In this document: positions 33,451 to 45,344 of the stretch, in pieces | Layout: the number at the start of each line of letters is the position of its first letter | Position numbering within the stretch: the stretch's first letter is position 1 | Assembly: GCF_004027225.2 (NCBI RefSeq) | Contig: NC_044301.2 | Location: forward strand, 26,062,629-26,126,628 | Direction of reading: 5' to 3' | From: Strigops habroptila | Taxonomy: Eukaryota > Chordata > Aves > Psittaciformes > Psittacidae | Length of the DNA stretch: 64,000 nucleotides | The notes under the pieces: generated by a model | Told to the model about the DNA's origin: nothing | The model's input: the letters and a program-made list of their open reading frames with translations, nothing else | The model's database searches: none | Made by a program: the position numbers and the translations under genes

Positions 33451-34509
33451 TTATGTTGCCAATCTAAATCCATCTGAGCCACTTCAATCTTAGCAGCTTT
33501 ATCCACCTGCTGGTTGTTCCAACATTCCTCAGAAGCCCAACTCTTGGGTACATGAGCATCTACATCGAATACCTTCACCACCAGGTTCTGCACCTGGGCA
33601 GCAATATCTTGCACAAAGCAGCAGCCCAGATGGTTTACTTCTGCGTTGCCAGTTGCTCTGCTTCCATTGCTGCAACCACCCCCACAGGGCATTTGCCACC
33701 ATCCATGAGTCAGTAGAGTGATAAAGGACTGGCCATTTTTCTCATTCAGCAATGTCCAAGACCAGCTGGATGGCTTTCACCTCTGCAAACTGACTCGATT
33801 CACCCTCTCCTTCAGCAGTTTATGCAACTTGTCACGGGGGACTCCATACAGCTGCCTTCCATCTCCAATGCTTTCCCACAATATGGCAGGACCCATCAGT
33901 AAACAAGGCATATTGCTTTTCACTCTCTGATAGTTCATTATATGGTGGGGCCTCTTCAGCACGCATCACCTCCTCTTCTGGTGACATCCCAAAATCTTTG
34001 CCCTCTGGCCAGTCCATGATGACTTCTAGAATTCCTGGGAGACTGGGATTTCTTATTAGGGCTTGATGTGTAATTAGTGTGGCCCACTTACTCCATGTAG
34101 CATCGGTTGCATGATGTGTAGAGGAGACCCTGCCTTTGAACATCCAGCCCAGCATAGGCAACCGGGGTGCCAGGAGGAGCTGTGCTTTGGTTCCAATCAC
34201 TTCTGAGGCAGCTCGAATCCCTTCATAGGCTGCCAGTGTCTCTTTTTCAGTGGGAGTGTAGCTGGCCTTGGATCCTTTATATCCCAGATTCCAAAAGCAG
34301 AGGGGTAGACCTCCAGTCTCCCCTGGACCTTTCTGCCAGAGGCTCCAGGTAGGACCATTCTCCCTGGCTGCGGTATAGAGCATATTTTTCACATCTGGCC
34401 CGGCCCGGACTGGTCCAAGGGCTACTGCATGAACTATTTCTCGTTTAATTTGTTCAAAGGCTTGTTTTTGCTCAGGGCCCCATTTGAAATCATTCTTCTT
34501 CCAGGTCAC
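33451..34509 (-). pseudogene. ERV-L RNase H (copy 2)
   Basis: Frame 33832-34509 (225 codons) carries the connection domain and the first RNase H acidic block YALFTDGS. The rest, with DVDAHVPKSWASEE and NNQQVDKAA, lies in another frame (33300-33752). A shift near 33830 separates them. Confidence 0.8.
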
Positions 34510-35140
34510 GTGACAGAGGGGGCTTACAATCAGACTGTAATTTCATGATGTGCATTCTCCAGAACCCCACAACACCTAAGAAAGCTTGTGTTTCTTTCTT
34601 GTTAGTTGGTGGAGACATTGCTGTTATTGTTGATCACGTCTGTGGGGATCTGGCGACATCCATCTTGCCATTTTATTCCCAAAAATTGAATCTCCTGTGC
34701 GGGTCCCTTGACCTTACTCTGTTTTACGGCAAAACCGACCTTCAGCAGGATTTGGATGATCTTCCTCCCTTTCTCAAAAACTTCTTCCACTGTATCACCC
34801 CACACGATGATGTCATCAATGTATTGCAGGTGTTCTGGAGTTTGCCCCTGTTCCAGTGCAGTCTGGATCAATCCATGGCAGATGGTAGGGCTGTGTTTCC
34901 ACCCCTGGGGCAGTCGGTTCCAAGTGTACCGGATGCCCCTCCAAGTAAAAGCAAAATGTGGCCTGCACTCTGCTGCCAAAGGGATTGAGAAAAATGCATT
35001 GTCAATATCACTTGTGGCATCCCACTTGGCTGCCTTTGACTCCAGTTCATATTGAAGTTCTAGCATGTCCGGTACAGCAGCACTCAATGGTGGTGTGACT
35101 TCGTTCAGGCCACGATAGTCTACTGTTAGTCTCCAGTCTC
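34510..35140 (-). pseudogene. ERV-L reverse transcriptase, N-terminally deleted (copy 2)
   Basis: Frame 34602-35087 contains AFFSIPLAAE, PQGWKHSPTICHG and the catalytic YIDDII. Compared with copy 1, about 220 bases encoding the fingers region are missing at about 35140, where LTVDYR is joined directly to the sequence that normally ends the protease linker. Confidence 0.85.
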
Positions 35141-35590
35141 CATTATGTCCCCTGAGATACCAGGCAAGGTGGACAGCTGCTTAATTTCCTCTCTTTCCAA
35201 GGCAGCGATACCAAAAGCCCATCTATACCCTTTTGGGTCTTTGAAGCAGCCTCTCCTGAGATAGTCTGTGCCAAGGATGCATGGAGCCCCTGGACCAGTC
35301 ACAATGGGGTGCTTTTGCCACTTCCTCCCAGTCAGGCTGATTTCAGCTTCCAGTACAGTTAACGCTTGGGATCCTCCTGTCACTCCAGAAGTATAAATGG
35401 GTTTCACCCCTTGATACCTTGATGGCATCAGGTCACACTGTGCACCGGTATCTACTAGAGCCTTATACTTCTGTGGGACTGATGTGCCAGGCCATCTGAT
35501 CCACACAGTCCAGTAAACAAACACAATTGTCCCTCTCCTCCATGTGGCTGGAGGCAGGGCCCCTCTAATAGTGATCACAAAATTCTCCAC
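35126..35590 (-). pseudogene. ERV-L retropepsin-type protease (copy 2)
   Basis: 154 codons with the aspartic protease active-site word KALVDTGAQCDLMPS, a flap-like region, and GAPCILGTDYL near the end, corresponding to the ILG(T/I)DYL box of retropepsins. This copy shows what the uninterrupted protease looked like; copy 1 has a 412-base insert at the equivalent of 35405. Confidence 0.85.
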
Positions 35591-36643
35591 TTCTGTCTTG
35601 TAGAAAGGGATTAGTATTCCTTATCACAGGAGCTGGAGTAAAATCAGCTCTTCCACTCCATCTGGGAAACTGCTCACCAGAGACTGGAGCAGCAGCTTTC
35701 CTGGGAGGATCATCCTTGACCATTGTTCTCCTCTTCAGTTCACGCACCCGTTGCTCCAGAACTGAGGCAGGTTTTCCATCCCACTTTCTCATGTCTTCTC
35801 CGTGATCCCACAGGTAAAACCATAGGGTGGCCCATGGCATGTACCTCCTCTATTTTCTCGCTCAAGCAGTAGGGCACCTTCCGTTAATAGCTGAGACATG
35901 GGTTAGTACACGTGGGGAGCTGGATAGATCGAATAAATCGTCTCTCAATTGTTTGAACTCCTGGGACAGTTTTTCCACAGCTGAAGTGAAGGAAGGGGTG
36001 AGATTGTCTTTGAACTCTTGGATTTGACGAATCAGGTAATCCACTGTTGGTGATACTCCGTCATTCCAGGTCATTGATGCCAATGTGTGTCATATGATGA
36101 TGGTGCACTGTGTGTAAGTTTCCGCCACATGGGTCGTGTACATTCGACTTCATCTGGATCTACGGATGTGTTCCTGGCATCCGGCCTACGATAGATCATC
36201 TCTATAATGGCTGATTCCCTCAGGGACTGGATGCCTTTCTCTATTGTGGTCCAGTTGGCTGAGCGACACAAAACGTCACCCTTGTAGGGAAACCTTTCCT
36301 TCACAGCTGCCAAGAGCCACCTCCAAAGGCTGAGGGCTCGCTTCTCTCTTGCAATCGCTTTGTCAATTCCTCCTTCCCTAGCAAGTGATCCCAGCTGCTT
36401 GGCTTCCTTACCTTCTAGTTCGTGACCGTCGGCCCCATTGTCCCAGCATCGGAGCAACCAGGTGACGATGTGCTCCCCTGGAAGACGGGTGAAATCTTTT
36501 CGCATATTCCGTAGTTCGGTTGAGGTCCGGGGTCGAGAAGTCACCTCGTCTTCTTCTTCCTCTTCCTCTGATCCACGTAGTAGTAACTCTTGTTCAGATG
36601 CTGTTCCGTGTAGTAATGGCATTGGGTCTTCATCTTTCTTCAC
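35565..36643 (-). pseudogene. ERV-L gag capsid region (copy 2)
   Basis: Frame 36071-36643 starts in an acidic stretch (SEEEEEDEV), then reads TRLPGEHIVTWLLRCWDNGA and EAKQLGSLAREGGIDKAI, the capsid-like core conserved in copies 1 and 4. The downstream frames 35862-36083 and 35565-35840 hold the C-terminal part. One-base shifts separate them. No CCHC zinc knuckle is visible. Confidence 0.8.
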
Positions 36644-36667
36644 TGCAGGGGTTGCTCTTTGTGCCTC

Positions 36668-37837
36668 TCATTTGCTTTTGCTTACAGGGGCAACAGACAT
36701 TGTCACAAACTGGACATTTGGTTTAGCTGCAGTGTTTGTCACTGTGGTTGGAGTGGCTGCAGTGTCTGCCACTAGGATTGGAGTGGCTGCAATGTCTGTT
36801 GCTGGGGTTTGTGTAGCTCTTGTGCTTGTCACTGGGCTTGATGTAGCTGCTGTACTTGGAGTAGCTGCGTTGTCTGTTGTGGTCAGGGTTTGAGTAGCTG
36901 CTGTGCTTGTAGTTGCTATAGCTGCATTGTCTTTTGCTTTGCCATCAGATTCAGAGACTTTTTTTTCCCTTTGAAGGTGCTGGATAGTGTTGAGCAGGGC
37001 TCTGTAGGCATAGGCCAAGCCCAGCACGTTGCAGTGTGTTGTCCCTCTCTGGTATAGCAGGACGACAGCACACGTCGTTTAAGTGTTTTACTAGTTTTTC
37101 CGGATGTTGCACTTGTTCAGGGTTGAAGTTCCAAAGCACTGGAGGGGCCCACTGGCCTAGATACTTGCCCATACTATCCCACACACCCTGCCACTCATGA
37201 CTGTCCAGCCTCAGGGAAAATCTCTTGGTGGTCCTCCTATATCGTCATCTAAGCCTAGACCAGATTTGAACCCGATACTGCTTAGCTTTTGAGATTAAAC
37301 AAAATAGGGTGTTCCCAGGGTGGGATGGCCGTGGGTAAAACACACTCCATATGTTTGCCAACATGCTGATCCCCAGCACAATCAGCAGGCAGGTCTCAAG
37401 GGTATTCAAAGGCCATCCAAAACCTTCAGAACTCTCAACTGCTGTTGCAAATAGCCTGGTGGGGGAACGGGGGGTGTAAGGGAATGCCTCCTTCGTAGGT
37501 TGACCCCCCGAGGAGAAAAAGAACATATGCAATTGCTAAAATATTCCATTATATACCTCCCAAAGTATAGAGGTGATGGCCGCACTGGAAGCACAAGCCA
37601 GACCAGTTTCATGATCAATGAGTCCATTGTATTACAAGTCATTACCATGAAGTACAGTGAAACAAGAACCTTAGCCCAGGCCCCCCAGCTGATAAACACT
37701 AAAACAGCAAATAGTGGCTGTAAGTAAGGTACAACATGCTGAAACTCTGAGATCAAGTGCAACAACTCTGAGAGCCAAATAATCACCATTGTGACGTGTA
37801 GTAACAATGAGTGCTTATCACAAATATGATTAGACAC
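36668..37837 (-). pseudogene. ERV-L gag leader: hydrophobic segments and T/A/P-rich repeats (copy 2)
   Basis: The 5' coding part of the element. Frame 37406-37837 has several hydrophobic runs (VVPYLQPLFAVLVFISWGAW, VLVSLYFMVM). Frame 37245-37532 adds TCLLIVLGISMLANI. Frame 36951-37184 reads WDSMGKYLGQWAPPVLWNFN, and 36668-37027 a repeat rich in TAATP and NTAAKP. The intact order is seen in copy 4 at 50040-50858. The membrane-type region sits where matrix would be expected. Confidence 0.7.
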
Positions 37838-37873
37838 ACTCTGGTCAGATCTGTCGTTATCTCAACCCTTCAA

Positions 37874-37891
37874 GCCCCCCGTTGGGCGCCA
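37874..37891 (-). other. Primer binding site of ERV-L copy 2, tRNA-Lys type
   Basis: The minus strand reads TGGCGCCCAACGGGGGGC, one mismatch from the tRNA-Lys(1,2) site, eight bases (GTTCTTTG) after the LTR end. Confidence 0.8.
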
Positions 37892-37899
37892 CAAAGAAC

Positions 37900-38467
37900 T
37901 GTCATGGTTTGAGCCCAGCCGGTAACTCGGAACCACACAGCCGCTCGCTCACTCCCCCCCTTTCTTCCTCCCCCCGCTCCCGGAGGCATGGGGAGGAGAA
38001 TCAGAAGAACGTAACTCCCACGGGTTGAGATAAGAACAGTCCAGTAACTAAGGTATAATACAAAACCACTACTGCTACCACCAATGATAATAATGATTAG
38101 TGAAATAACAAGGGGAGAGGATACAATTGGTCACCACCCGTCAACCGATACCCAGCCCGACCCGAGCAGTGATCTGGGCCTTCCGGGTAACTCCCCCCGG
38201 TTTATATACTGGGCATGACGTGCCGTGGTATGGAATACCCCTTTGGCCAGTTTGGGTCAGGTGTCCTGTCTCTGCTTCCTCCCGGCTTCCCCTCCTCTCT
38301 GGCAAAGCATGAGACTGAGAAAGTCCTTGGTTGGAATAAACATTACTTAGCAACAACTAAAAACATTGGTGTTATCAGCTTTGTTCCCAGGCTGAAAGCT
38401 AAAATATACAGCACTGCACCAGCTGCTAAGAAGGAGAAAAATGACTGCTATAGCTGAACCCAGGACA
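37900..38467 (-). repeat. 5' LTR of ERV-L copy 2
   Basis: 568 bases with TG/CA ends, adjoining the CTCTG target duplication at 38468-38472 and the rest of the F-box exon. Confidence 0.93.
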
Positions 38468-38472
38468 CTCTG

Positions 38473-38494
38473 TCTGGTACTTCACAGAGATCAG
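38473..38494 (+). pseudogene. FBXL8: FBXL8 F-box exon, 3' part
   Basis: Continues the exon after the provirus with TCTGGTACTTCACAGAG (V-W-Y-F-T-E), then the donor ATCAG|GTAAGAGG. Read across the removed provirus it gives SSSVWYFTEI, matching the SAVWHDTKI end of the F-box exon. Confidence 0.88.
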
Positions 38495-39020
38495 GTAAGA
38501 GGAATGGGGTTCTAATGTCCAAGCATCTTTGCAGGAATAACCAGATTGTTGTTTCCAGCGCATGTCAAACATTTCCACCGCTTTGCTATGACATGATTGA
38601 CATTCTATGTGTGATGATTTTATTTTACATGACTAGCACCTGTTTATATAATAGAGAAAATTGTGTTATATGCTGTGTTTTTTCAGTTGCTGCTCACGAT
38701 TTGGGTCTTATGGGAAATATTACATTCTTAGGTACATTTTTCCAAGTAGCTATTTGAAAATGGCAAGGGACAAAGTTACTAAATAGTTATCCTTCTTGTG
38801 ACACTTCTCTGATGGGTCTTTCTGGGGATCGATGACTCTTGCCTCCTGACTCACTCTTTCAATGTTTGGCCTTACAGTGACTCTCCAGGCATCAAGTGAG
38901 AAGAAATGCCTGGGGGATCTGTTGATGTTTGCAGAAACACTAGTAAAGGAGAGTATCATCTGCTCTGTGGTCACCAAGCTCAGCAATCACCGTGACTGAG
39001 AGTTTGTTTTCCCCTTCCAG

Positions 39021-40069
39021 CTGGTATTCAGAGGATGAGGAAGGCATGCTGCAGAGCCTGCTCCAGTTCCTCAGCCAAATCAAGCACCTGAAGATTGTGT
39101 TTGACCAGTCCAAGGAGGGCAACCGGAAGAATGTGACGCACATCTTGGATGTGTTGGCAAAACAGAACCACAAACTGCATCAGCTGTGCATTGTGTGCCG
39201 CAAGGAGACCCCCAATTTCTACTCTGGCCAGGACATCCTACAGAGCATATGGAATATATGTGACACTAAAAACCAGATAGATCTTCAGCATATTGATTTT
39301 AGGAAAATGCCCTTCACTCTCAACGATGAGCTTGTTGAACTCTTAGCTACCACCAACCCAAACTTGCACAGTTTGTTCATCAACAACCACACCCTAGCAT
39401 GCAACGTGGCTCCAGACACCATTAGGAAAGTTCTCTGAGCATGTCCCAAACTCTCAGCCTTGGGGGTTTACTATGCCAGTTTATCTGATGATGTATTTCA
39501 GGAACTGCTCAAGCCTGAAAGAGCAGCTTTCACCCATTTAAACATTTTCTGTGAGCATCTAGATAAATATATACCAGTGATCTCAGAAGAGCTCTGGGCT
39601 GCTGTAAGCCAAAAGGATCCTCAACTCTGTGTAGACCTAGAATTTGATCATACGGTCCCTGCCTGCAAAATACCGTGAATCCTAAAGCTGAATGTACCTG
39701 TGAGCACACTGCAACTTAACACCTAGAATTACATGGTAAATCAGATTAGGTTTGTCGCCCAGAGCTACAGAAGTACTTTAAAGAAGCTGGCGCTGCAAAC
39801 CACATTCTCGGAGGACTTAAACTCCTCGCTAGTGGATCTGACTAAGGTAGTGCAGAAATCTGTTGGAGATCCACTGCTACTGCGTGGTCAGCCAGGAGGT
39901 GGTAGAAGCATTCCTCATGCACTGCCCCAGTCTGAAACAGTATACCCTGAAGGTCACCAAGGAATGGCACCCCTGGAAAACCAGTAATAGTTCAATGACC
40001 AGTCTTTATTCTTCTCTGCTTCTTTATGTAGCAGGGAAGCAGAGTTTACCCTTGGCAGGTTTGTACTGA
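39021..40069 (+). pseudogene. FBXL8: FBXL8 leucine-rich repeat exon
   Basis: Homologous from EDEEGMLQSLLQFLSQIKHL through LNDELVELLATTNPNLHSLF to EIHCYCVVSQEVVEAF and YTLKVTKEWHPWK, which is the FBXL8 C-terminus. Stops lie at 39436, 39676 and 39724, and one frameshift between LVDLTKVV and EIHC (about 39850-39862). The normal stop after the HPW motif seems lost too, since the frame runs on to 40069. Confidence 0.92.
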
Positions 40070-41396
40070 GGACCTCAATGAAAGTTTATTTTGATTCTAC
40101 ATTTTAAAAGAACCTCAAAAAGTCAAGCACTTTGTGTCAGGCACCCAGCGACCACTTAAATAGACAGTAAATATCAATGCAGCCATTTTCTGCCTGGTGG
40201 GGTACTTAGCCATGTGGATTCAGTGAGCTATAGCAATGACCTGTGGTCATCTGATGGAAAATACACTCTAATCTTGATAATTCCTCTTTTGGCATTTCAG
40301 TGATGGTGAGCTCACCCGTTATCAGGTAACTTCCAGCTTGGAGGGATAGAACAGGAGCTGAATTATGTTAGAAAATTCAAGCACTTAAGGGAAAACATTC
40401 ACAAGTTAGTAATAAAAGGCACATGGCCTGCAAATTATTCCCTTGTCTATCTTGTCTGTCTTTTGCTCAGAAATGCAGATTTCCAGGTTGTAATTTGAAT
40501 GCCTTTTGCAAAGACCTTTGCTTTTATTACATTGTTAGTGTTTCTCAGGAGAATCAAGAGAACTGACAGGTTTTGCATCTGATGTCTGCATTCACACACA
40601 AGTTACCTTGCCTCTGAATTAGATGTGTGTGTTGGTCTGTTGTATCAAAGATTTTGGTGAATGTTATTTGAAAAGCAGTTTCTGAGTTGAAATGAGCCTT
40701 GGATAAAGCTACAATGGGAGCACCTATTTAGAGCTATCTAAAGCATTTATTGTTATAATAGTAGTAGTAATAAAAATAAAGCATATTGTCATCTAGATTC
40801 TGTGTGTAGCTGTTTCTATCAGCCTCTCTTCTCATCCAAGAGCCAAATCATTCTCTTGACAAATAACATGGGATCTGTAGACAAACTAGCTTGCAATTCT
40901 GACTTTTCAAAACCTTGCTGAAGACATAGAGCCCTGAGGTCTAGTCGGCCCTTGTTCATCTGTGCTGGCCAAAGTTTAGAACAAGGAAATTCCAAAATAA
41001 CAATTCCTGTGTCTTCACCAACTAGGTATTGCTGTGCCTGGCTGCCCCAGAGACTCACGGCAGTGGATTTACCCCGGTGAGTTGCCAGGCTTCCAGCAGA
41101 AGGTGCTCAGCACATGTTCCCTGTGCATGATGCTGCGTGTTTATTCACAGTTGCAGTGCACTTTCATTCTGTGTACCGTTCTCCAGGGCTGGTGATGCCA
41201 TCGTATTGTGCTGAGTTTTGAAGAGTGCAAGCAGCACTGCTGATGCGACTCCCTGGGAGCCTACTTTCTGCTGGCCCAGGATAAAATTGGGTGGTTGGTT
41301 CTCTGTTGGGTTCAGGGAGGCAGCATGCCGAGAGCAATGGAGCTGGTGTAGCTGGGACACTGGAAAACTAAGCAGGACACACCCAACTCTCTGGTG
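40070..41396. other. FBXL8 3' flank / HSF4 5' flank
   Basis: No exon recognised. Clustered poly(A) signals AATAAAAATAAAG at 40770-40782 would fit the FBXL8 3' end. No CpG island precedes HSF4 exon 1. Confidence 0.5.
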
Positions 41397-41499
41397 ATGG
41401 ATGGATACTCCAGCAATGTGCTAGCCTTCCTAACCAAACTCAATGCTGGTAGAAGATCCTGAAATGAACCATCTCATCTGCTGGAGTACTGTAAATACA
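41397..41499 (+). pseudogene. HSF4: HSF4 first DNA-binding-domain exon, frameshifted
   Basis: ATG at 41397 starts MDGYSSNVLAFLTKL, the conserved (V)PAFLxKLW start of a heat-shock-factor DNA-binding domain. The sequence then shifts frame at about 41441-41444 and continues LVEDPEMNHLICWSTVNT up to the donor ACA|GTGAGT. Relative to the family two bases are missing and the invariant Trp codon is gone. HSF4 normally acts as a nuclear transcription factor, best known for lens crystallin expression; this start cannot give a working domain. Confidence 0.82.
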
Positions 41500-41571
41500 G
41501 TGAGTATGAGGTGTCAGTGAGTGCCTGCAACACCAGAAAAAAACAGGTTTGAGGCCTGAGCACTGCATTGC

Positions 41572-42143
41572 TGTCATGATTTAAGCCCAGCCAGTAAATG
41601 GGAACAACGCAACCACTCGCTCACTCCCCGCCTTCTTCCTCCCCCTGCTCCCGGAGGGATGGGGAGGAGAATCAAAAGAATGTAAACCCCATGGGTTGAG
41701 ATAAGAACAGTCCAGTAACTAAGGTAAAATACAAAGCCACTATTACTACCACCAATAATAATAATGATAAGGGAAGTAACAAGGGGAGAGGATACAATTG
41801 CTCACCACCTGCCGACCGATATCCAGCCCGACCTGAGCAGCGATCTGGGCCTTCCGGGTAACTCCCCCCAGTTTATATACTGGGCATGACATGATGTGGT
41901 ATGGAATATCCCTTTGGCTAGTTTGGGTCAGGTGTCCTGTCTCTGCTTCCTCTCGGCTTCCCCTCCTCCCTGGCAGAGCATGAGACTGAGAAAGTCCTTG
42001 GTTGGAGTAAACATTACTTAGCAACAACTAAAAACATCGGTGTTATCAATCAGCGTTGTTCCCAGGCTGAAAGTTAAAAAACACAGCACTGCACCAGCTA
42101 CTAAGGAGGAGAAAAAATGACTGCTGTAGATGAACCCAGGACA
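41572..42143 (-). repeat. 3' LTR of ERV-L copy 3
   Basis: 572 bases, TGTCCTGGGTTCATC...CATGACA on the minus strand, aligned over its full length with the other ERV-L LTRs. Confidence 0.92.
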
Positions 42144-42717
42144 GTACCCATCCCTTATTCTATACCATTCACGTCAGGCTCGGATCCCACATTTTTCGAT
42201 ATACCATATCGCTTTTGTCTCATATATATATATATATGCACACACCCACACACCCACGCACAAAGAGAGAGATATCATTCCTTAGTCCATGGACAATCCC
42301 TACAAAGTTTGCTGAATTCACTCAGTTCATGATGTCAGGCTCCATCTCTTGTAACAGTCTTTCAGGGCAAGAGGGACGGTGTGTAGCGTTGGGTTGTTGC
42401 CTGCTGATGACACCGCCAAACTCGTCTGGTCACTGTTGAGCTCATCTGGTTTCATCAAAATTCATTCTTTGTTGGAGTGATGATTGGAGGGAAGTCGGGG
42501 TCAGTTGCTGGTGACCTGAAGACATCTAGCTGGTGGGCTATAAAAGTGTTATACAGCAGGCAACAGCATACAATTGAGTTCATTGGCTATTTTCCCCCAA
42601 AATCAAATCCCCTTGAGGTACACATCAGACTTCTTTGTCTTCCCGCATTACCCACCAAGTATATCCAGGTCCCTGAGCAAAAGCAACCCCACGAGTGGGT
42701 TTGCATTTACCTGAAGC

Positions 42718-45344
42718 ATCTTGTGCGATCACGAGAAGGTCGAGTTCGATATCCTCAGGACAGTGAGAAGAGCATGCAGCAAGCTCACTGCCCTGGACTT
42801 CAAGAGAGCAGACTTTGGCCTCTTCAGGAACCTCCTTAGTAAGGTTCCATGGGATATGGTCCTAGAGGGCAGGGGGGCCCACGACTGCTGGTTGATATTC
42901 AAGGATCACCTGCTACATGCTGAGGAGTGCTGCGTCCCAACTCGAAGGAAGTGCAGCAGGAGGGCCAGGAGACCTCCATGGATGGATAAGGAACTGCTGA
43001 GGAAAGTTAGAGGGAAAAAAAAAGCTTATAGAAGGTGGAAGCGAGGACAGGCGGCCTGGGAAGAATACAGGAACTGTAGGAGAGGATGGAAATTATTTCA
43101 TTATTGCCAGAGAGAGGTAGCTGCTTGGCTGGAGAAGAAAGAGTTAAAGAAGCAGCAAAGCACACTGTGTGATTAAGCAGAGCAACCCAGCTGGACAGGA
43201 GTAGGAGAACAGAAAGATAAGGAACTGGTTATTCTGGGACCGTTTGTGAAACGACGAAGAATGTTGAAAAAACCAAAACTGTAAACCAGGAACTAAACAT
43301 GATGTGATAAAAAAGTTTGGCATAAGAGTTAAAGCAATAGGCTAAAGACAGCTTTGCTAGAATGGTATAAAACCTAGAGCAATAGGCAATAAAGTGATTT
43401 GCTGCATGAAGATGCTCTGAGTCTGTGCCTTACATACGCCACACAGGAACATTGTCCGGGAAGCTAGGAACCAGGTTAGGAAGGCTAAGGCCCAGCTATA
43501 ATTAAATCTGGCAAGGGATGTGAAAGATAACAGGAAGGGCTTCTATAGGTACGTAGCAAAAAAAAGACAGACTAGGGACAATGTGGGCCCTCTCCGGAAG
43601 CTATCGGGAGAACTGGCTACCTTGGATTTGGAGAAGGCTGAGGTTCTTAATGACTTCTTTGCCTCAGTCTTCACTAACAAATGCTCTAACCACACCACCC
43701 AAGTCTTGGAAGGCAGATGCAGGGACTGTGAGAATGAAGACCTTAGGCCCACTGTAGGAGAGGATCAGGTTCGAGACCATCTTAAGAACCTGAACGTGCA
43801 CAAGTCCATGGGACCTGATGAAATCCATCTGTGGGTCCTGAAGGAGCTGGCGAATGAAGTTGCTAAGCCACTGTCCATCATATTTGAAAAATCCTGGCAG
43901 TCAGGTGAAGTCCCCAATGACTGGAAGAAGGGTAATATAACCCCCATTTTCAAGAAGGGGAAGGTGGAAGACCCGGGGAACTACAGACCAATCAGTCTCA
44001 CCTCTGTGCCTGGCAAAATCTTGGAGCAGATTCTCCTGGAAAACATGCTAAGACACATGAAAAACAACGAGGTGGTTGGTGACAGCAAACATGGTTTTAC
44101 TAAGGAGAAATCCTGCCTGACCAATTTGGTGGCCTTCTATGATGGGGCCACAGAACTGATGGACAGGGGCAGAGCAGGTGATGTAATCTATGTGGACTTG
44201 TGCAAAGCGTTTGACACTGTCCCGCATGACATCCTTGTCTCTAAATTGGAGAGACATCAATTTGATAGATGGACCACTCGGCGGATAAAGAATTGGCTGG
44301 ATGGCCGCACGCAAAGAGTTGTGGTAAACAGCTTGATGCCAAGTTGAAAAACAGTAACGAGTGGTGTCCCTCAGGGATCGGTGTTGGGACCTGTCTTGTT
44401 CAACATCTTTGTCGGCAACATGGACAGTGGGATTGAGTGTGCCCTCAGCAAGTTTGCTGAGGACACTAAGCTGTGTGGTTTGGTTGATACGCTGGAGGGG
44501 ATGCCATCCAGAGGGACCTGGACACACTCATGAGGTGGGCTGATGCCAACCTTATGAAGTTTAACCAAGCCAAGTGCAAGGTCCTACACCTGGGTCGGGG
44601 CAATCCCAGGCACAGCTACAGGTTGGGCAGAGAAGAGATTCAGAGCAGCCCTGCTGAGAAGGACTTGGGGGTGTTGGTTGATGAGAAGCTTAACATGAGC
44701 CAGCAGTGTGCGCTTACAGCCCAGAAAGCCAACCGTATCCTGGGCTGCATCAAAAGAAGCGTGACCAGCAGGTCAAAGGAGGTGATCCTGCCCCTCTACT
44801 CTGCTCTCGTGAGACCTCACTTGGAGTACTGTGTACAGTTCTGGTGTCCTCAACATAAAAAGGACATGGAGCTGTTGGAGCGAGTCCAGAGGAGGGCCAC
44901 AAGGATGATCAGGGGGGCTGGAGCACCTCCCATATGAAGACAGGCTGAGAGAGTTGGGGCTGTTCAGCCTGGAGAAGAGAAGGCTGTGTGGAGACCTCCT
45001 AGCAGCCTTCCAGGATCTGAAGGGGGCCTATAAGGATGCTGGGGAGGGACTCTTCATTAAGGACTGTAGTGGTAGGACAAGGGGTAATGGCTTCAAACTT
45101 AAACAGGGGAAGTTTAGATTAGATATAAGGAAGAAGTTCTTTACAGTGAGGGTGGTGAGGTACTGGAATGGGTTGCCCAAGGAAGTTGTGAATGCTCCAT
45201 CCCTGGCAGTGTTCAAGGCCAGGTTGGACAGAGCCTTGGGCCACATGGTTTAGTGCGAGGTGTCCCTGCCCATGGCAGGGGGGTTGGAACTAGATGATCT
45301 TAAGGTCCTTTCCAACCCTAACTATTCTATGATTCTATGAATCT
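42718..45344 (+). mobile_element. CR1 LINE, 5'-truncated, inserted in ERV-L copy 3
   Basis: Ends in the CR1-specific tail ATTCTATGATTCTATGAATC and is bordered by TGAAGCA on both sides. It encodes the end of the endonuclease and most of the reverse transcriptase: [65 protein letters not shown] and [17 protein letters not shown]. At the catalytic box it reads FAEDTKL, where active CR1 copies have FADD. Stops and shifts break the frame (for example TGA near 44345). A solo LTR (43075-43445) interrupts it. Confidence 0.95.
43075..43445 (+). mobile_element. Solo LTR nested in the CR1
   Basis: A 371-base element TGTAGGAGAGGATGG...CGCCACACA splitting the CR1 frame between EEYRN and IVREARNQVRKAK. 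The target repeat is GGAAC (up to ACAGGAAC, so the exact edge is ambiguous). It has an AATAAAG polyadenylation signal near 43395. It is the same LTR family as the piece embedded in provirus A at 16398-16733 and 55829-56164. Confidence 0.88.

Larger units (their letters stand above)
31587..38467 (-). mobile_element. ERV-L-like provirus, copy 2, inserted in FBXL8
   Basis: A 6,881-base provirus with two 568-base LTRs (37900-38467 upstream, 31587-32154 downstream on the minus strand) and perfect CTCTG duplications at 31582-31586 and 38468-38472. Order on the minus strand: primer site, hydrophobic leader ORF, Thr/Ala/Pro-rich segment, gag capsid, protease, RT, RNase H, integrase. LTRs differ at about 8% of positions by eye, so the insertion is not recent. 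RT has lost about 220 bases at its start, and many shifts and stops are present. No env. Confidence 0.95.
31366..40069 (+). pseudogene. FBXL8: FBXL8 pseudogene
   Basis: FBXL8 encodes an F-box/LRR substrate adaptor for SCF ubiquitin ligases. The F-box exon is 31366-31586 plus 38473-38494, split by ERV-L copy 2. The LRR exon starts at 39021. Joined phases fit: the donor ATCAG|GTAAGA at 38494 and acceptor CCCCTTCCAG|CTGG restore codons across the junction. Lesions: TAG at 31499-31501 in the F-box, the 6.9-kb insertion, TGA at 39436-39438, TGA at 39676-39678, TAG at 39724-39726 and a frameshift near 39850-39862. No in-frame ATG is visible ahead of the F-box. The copy is not functional. Confidence 0.9.
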
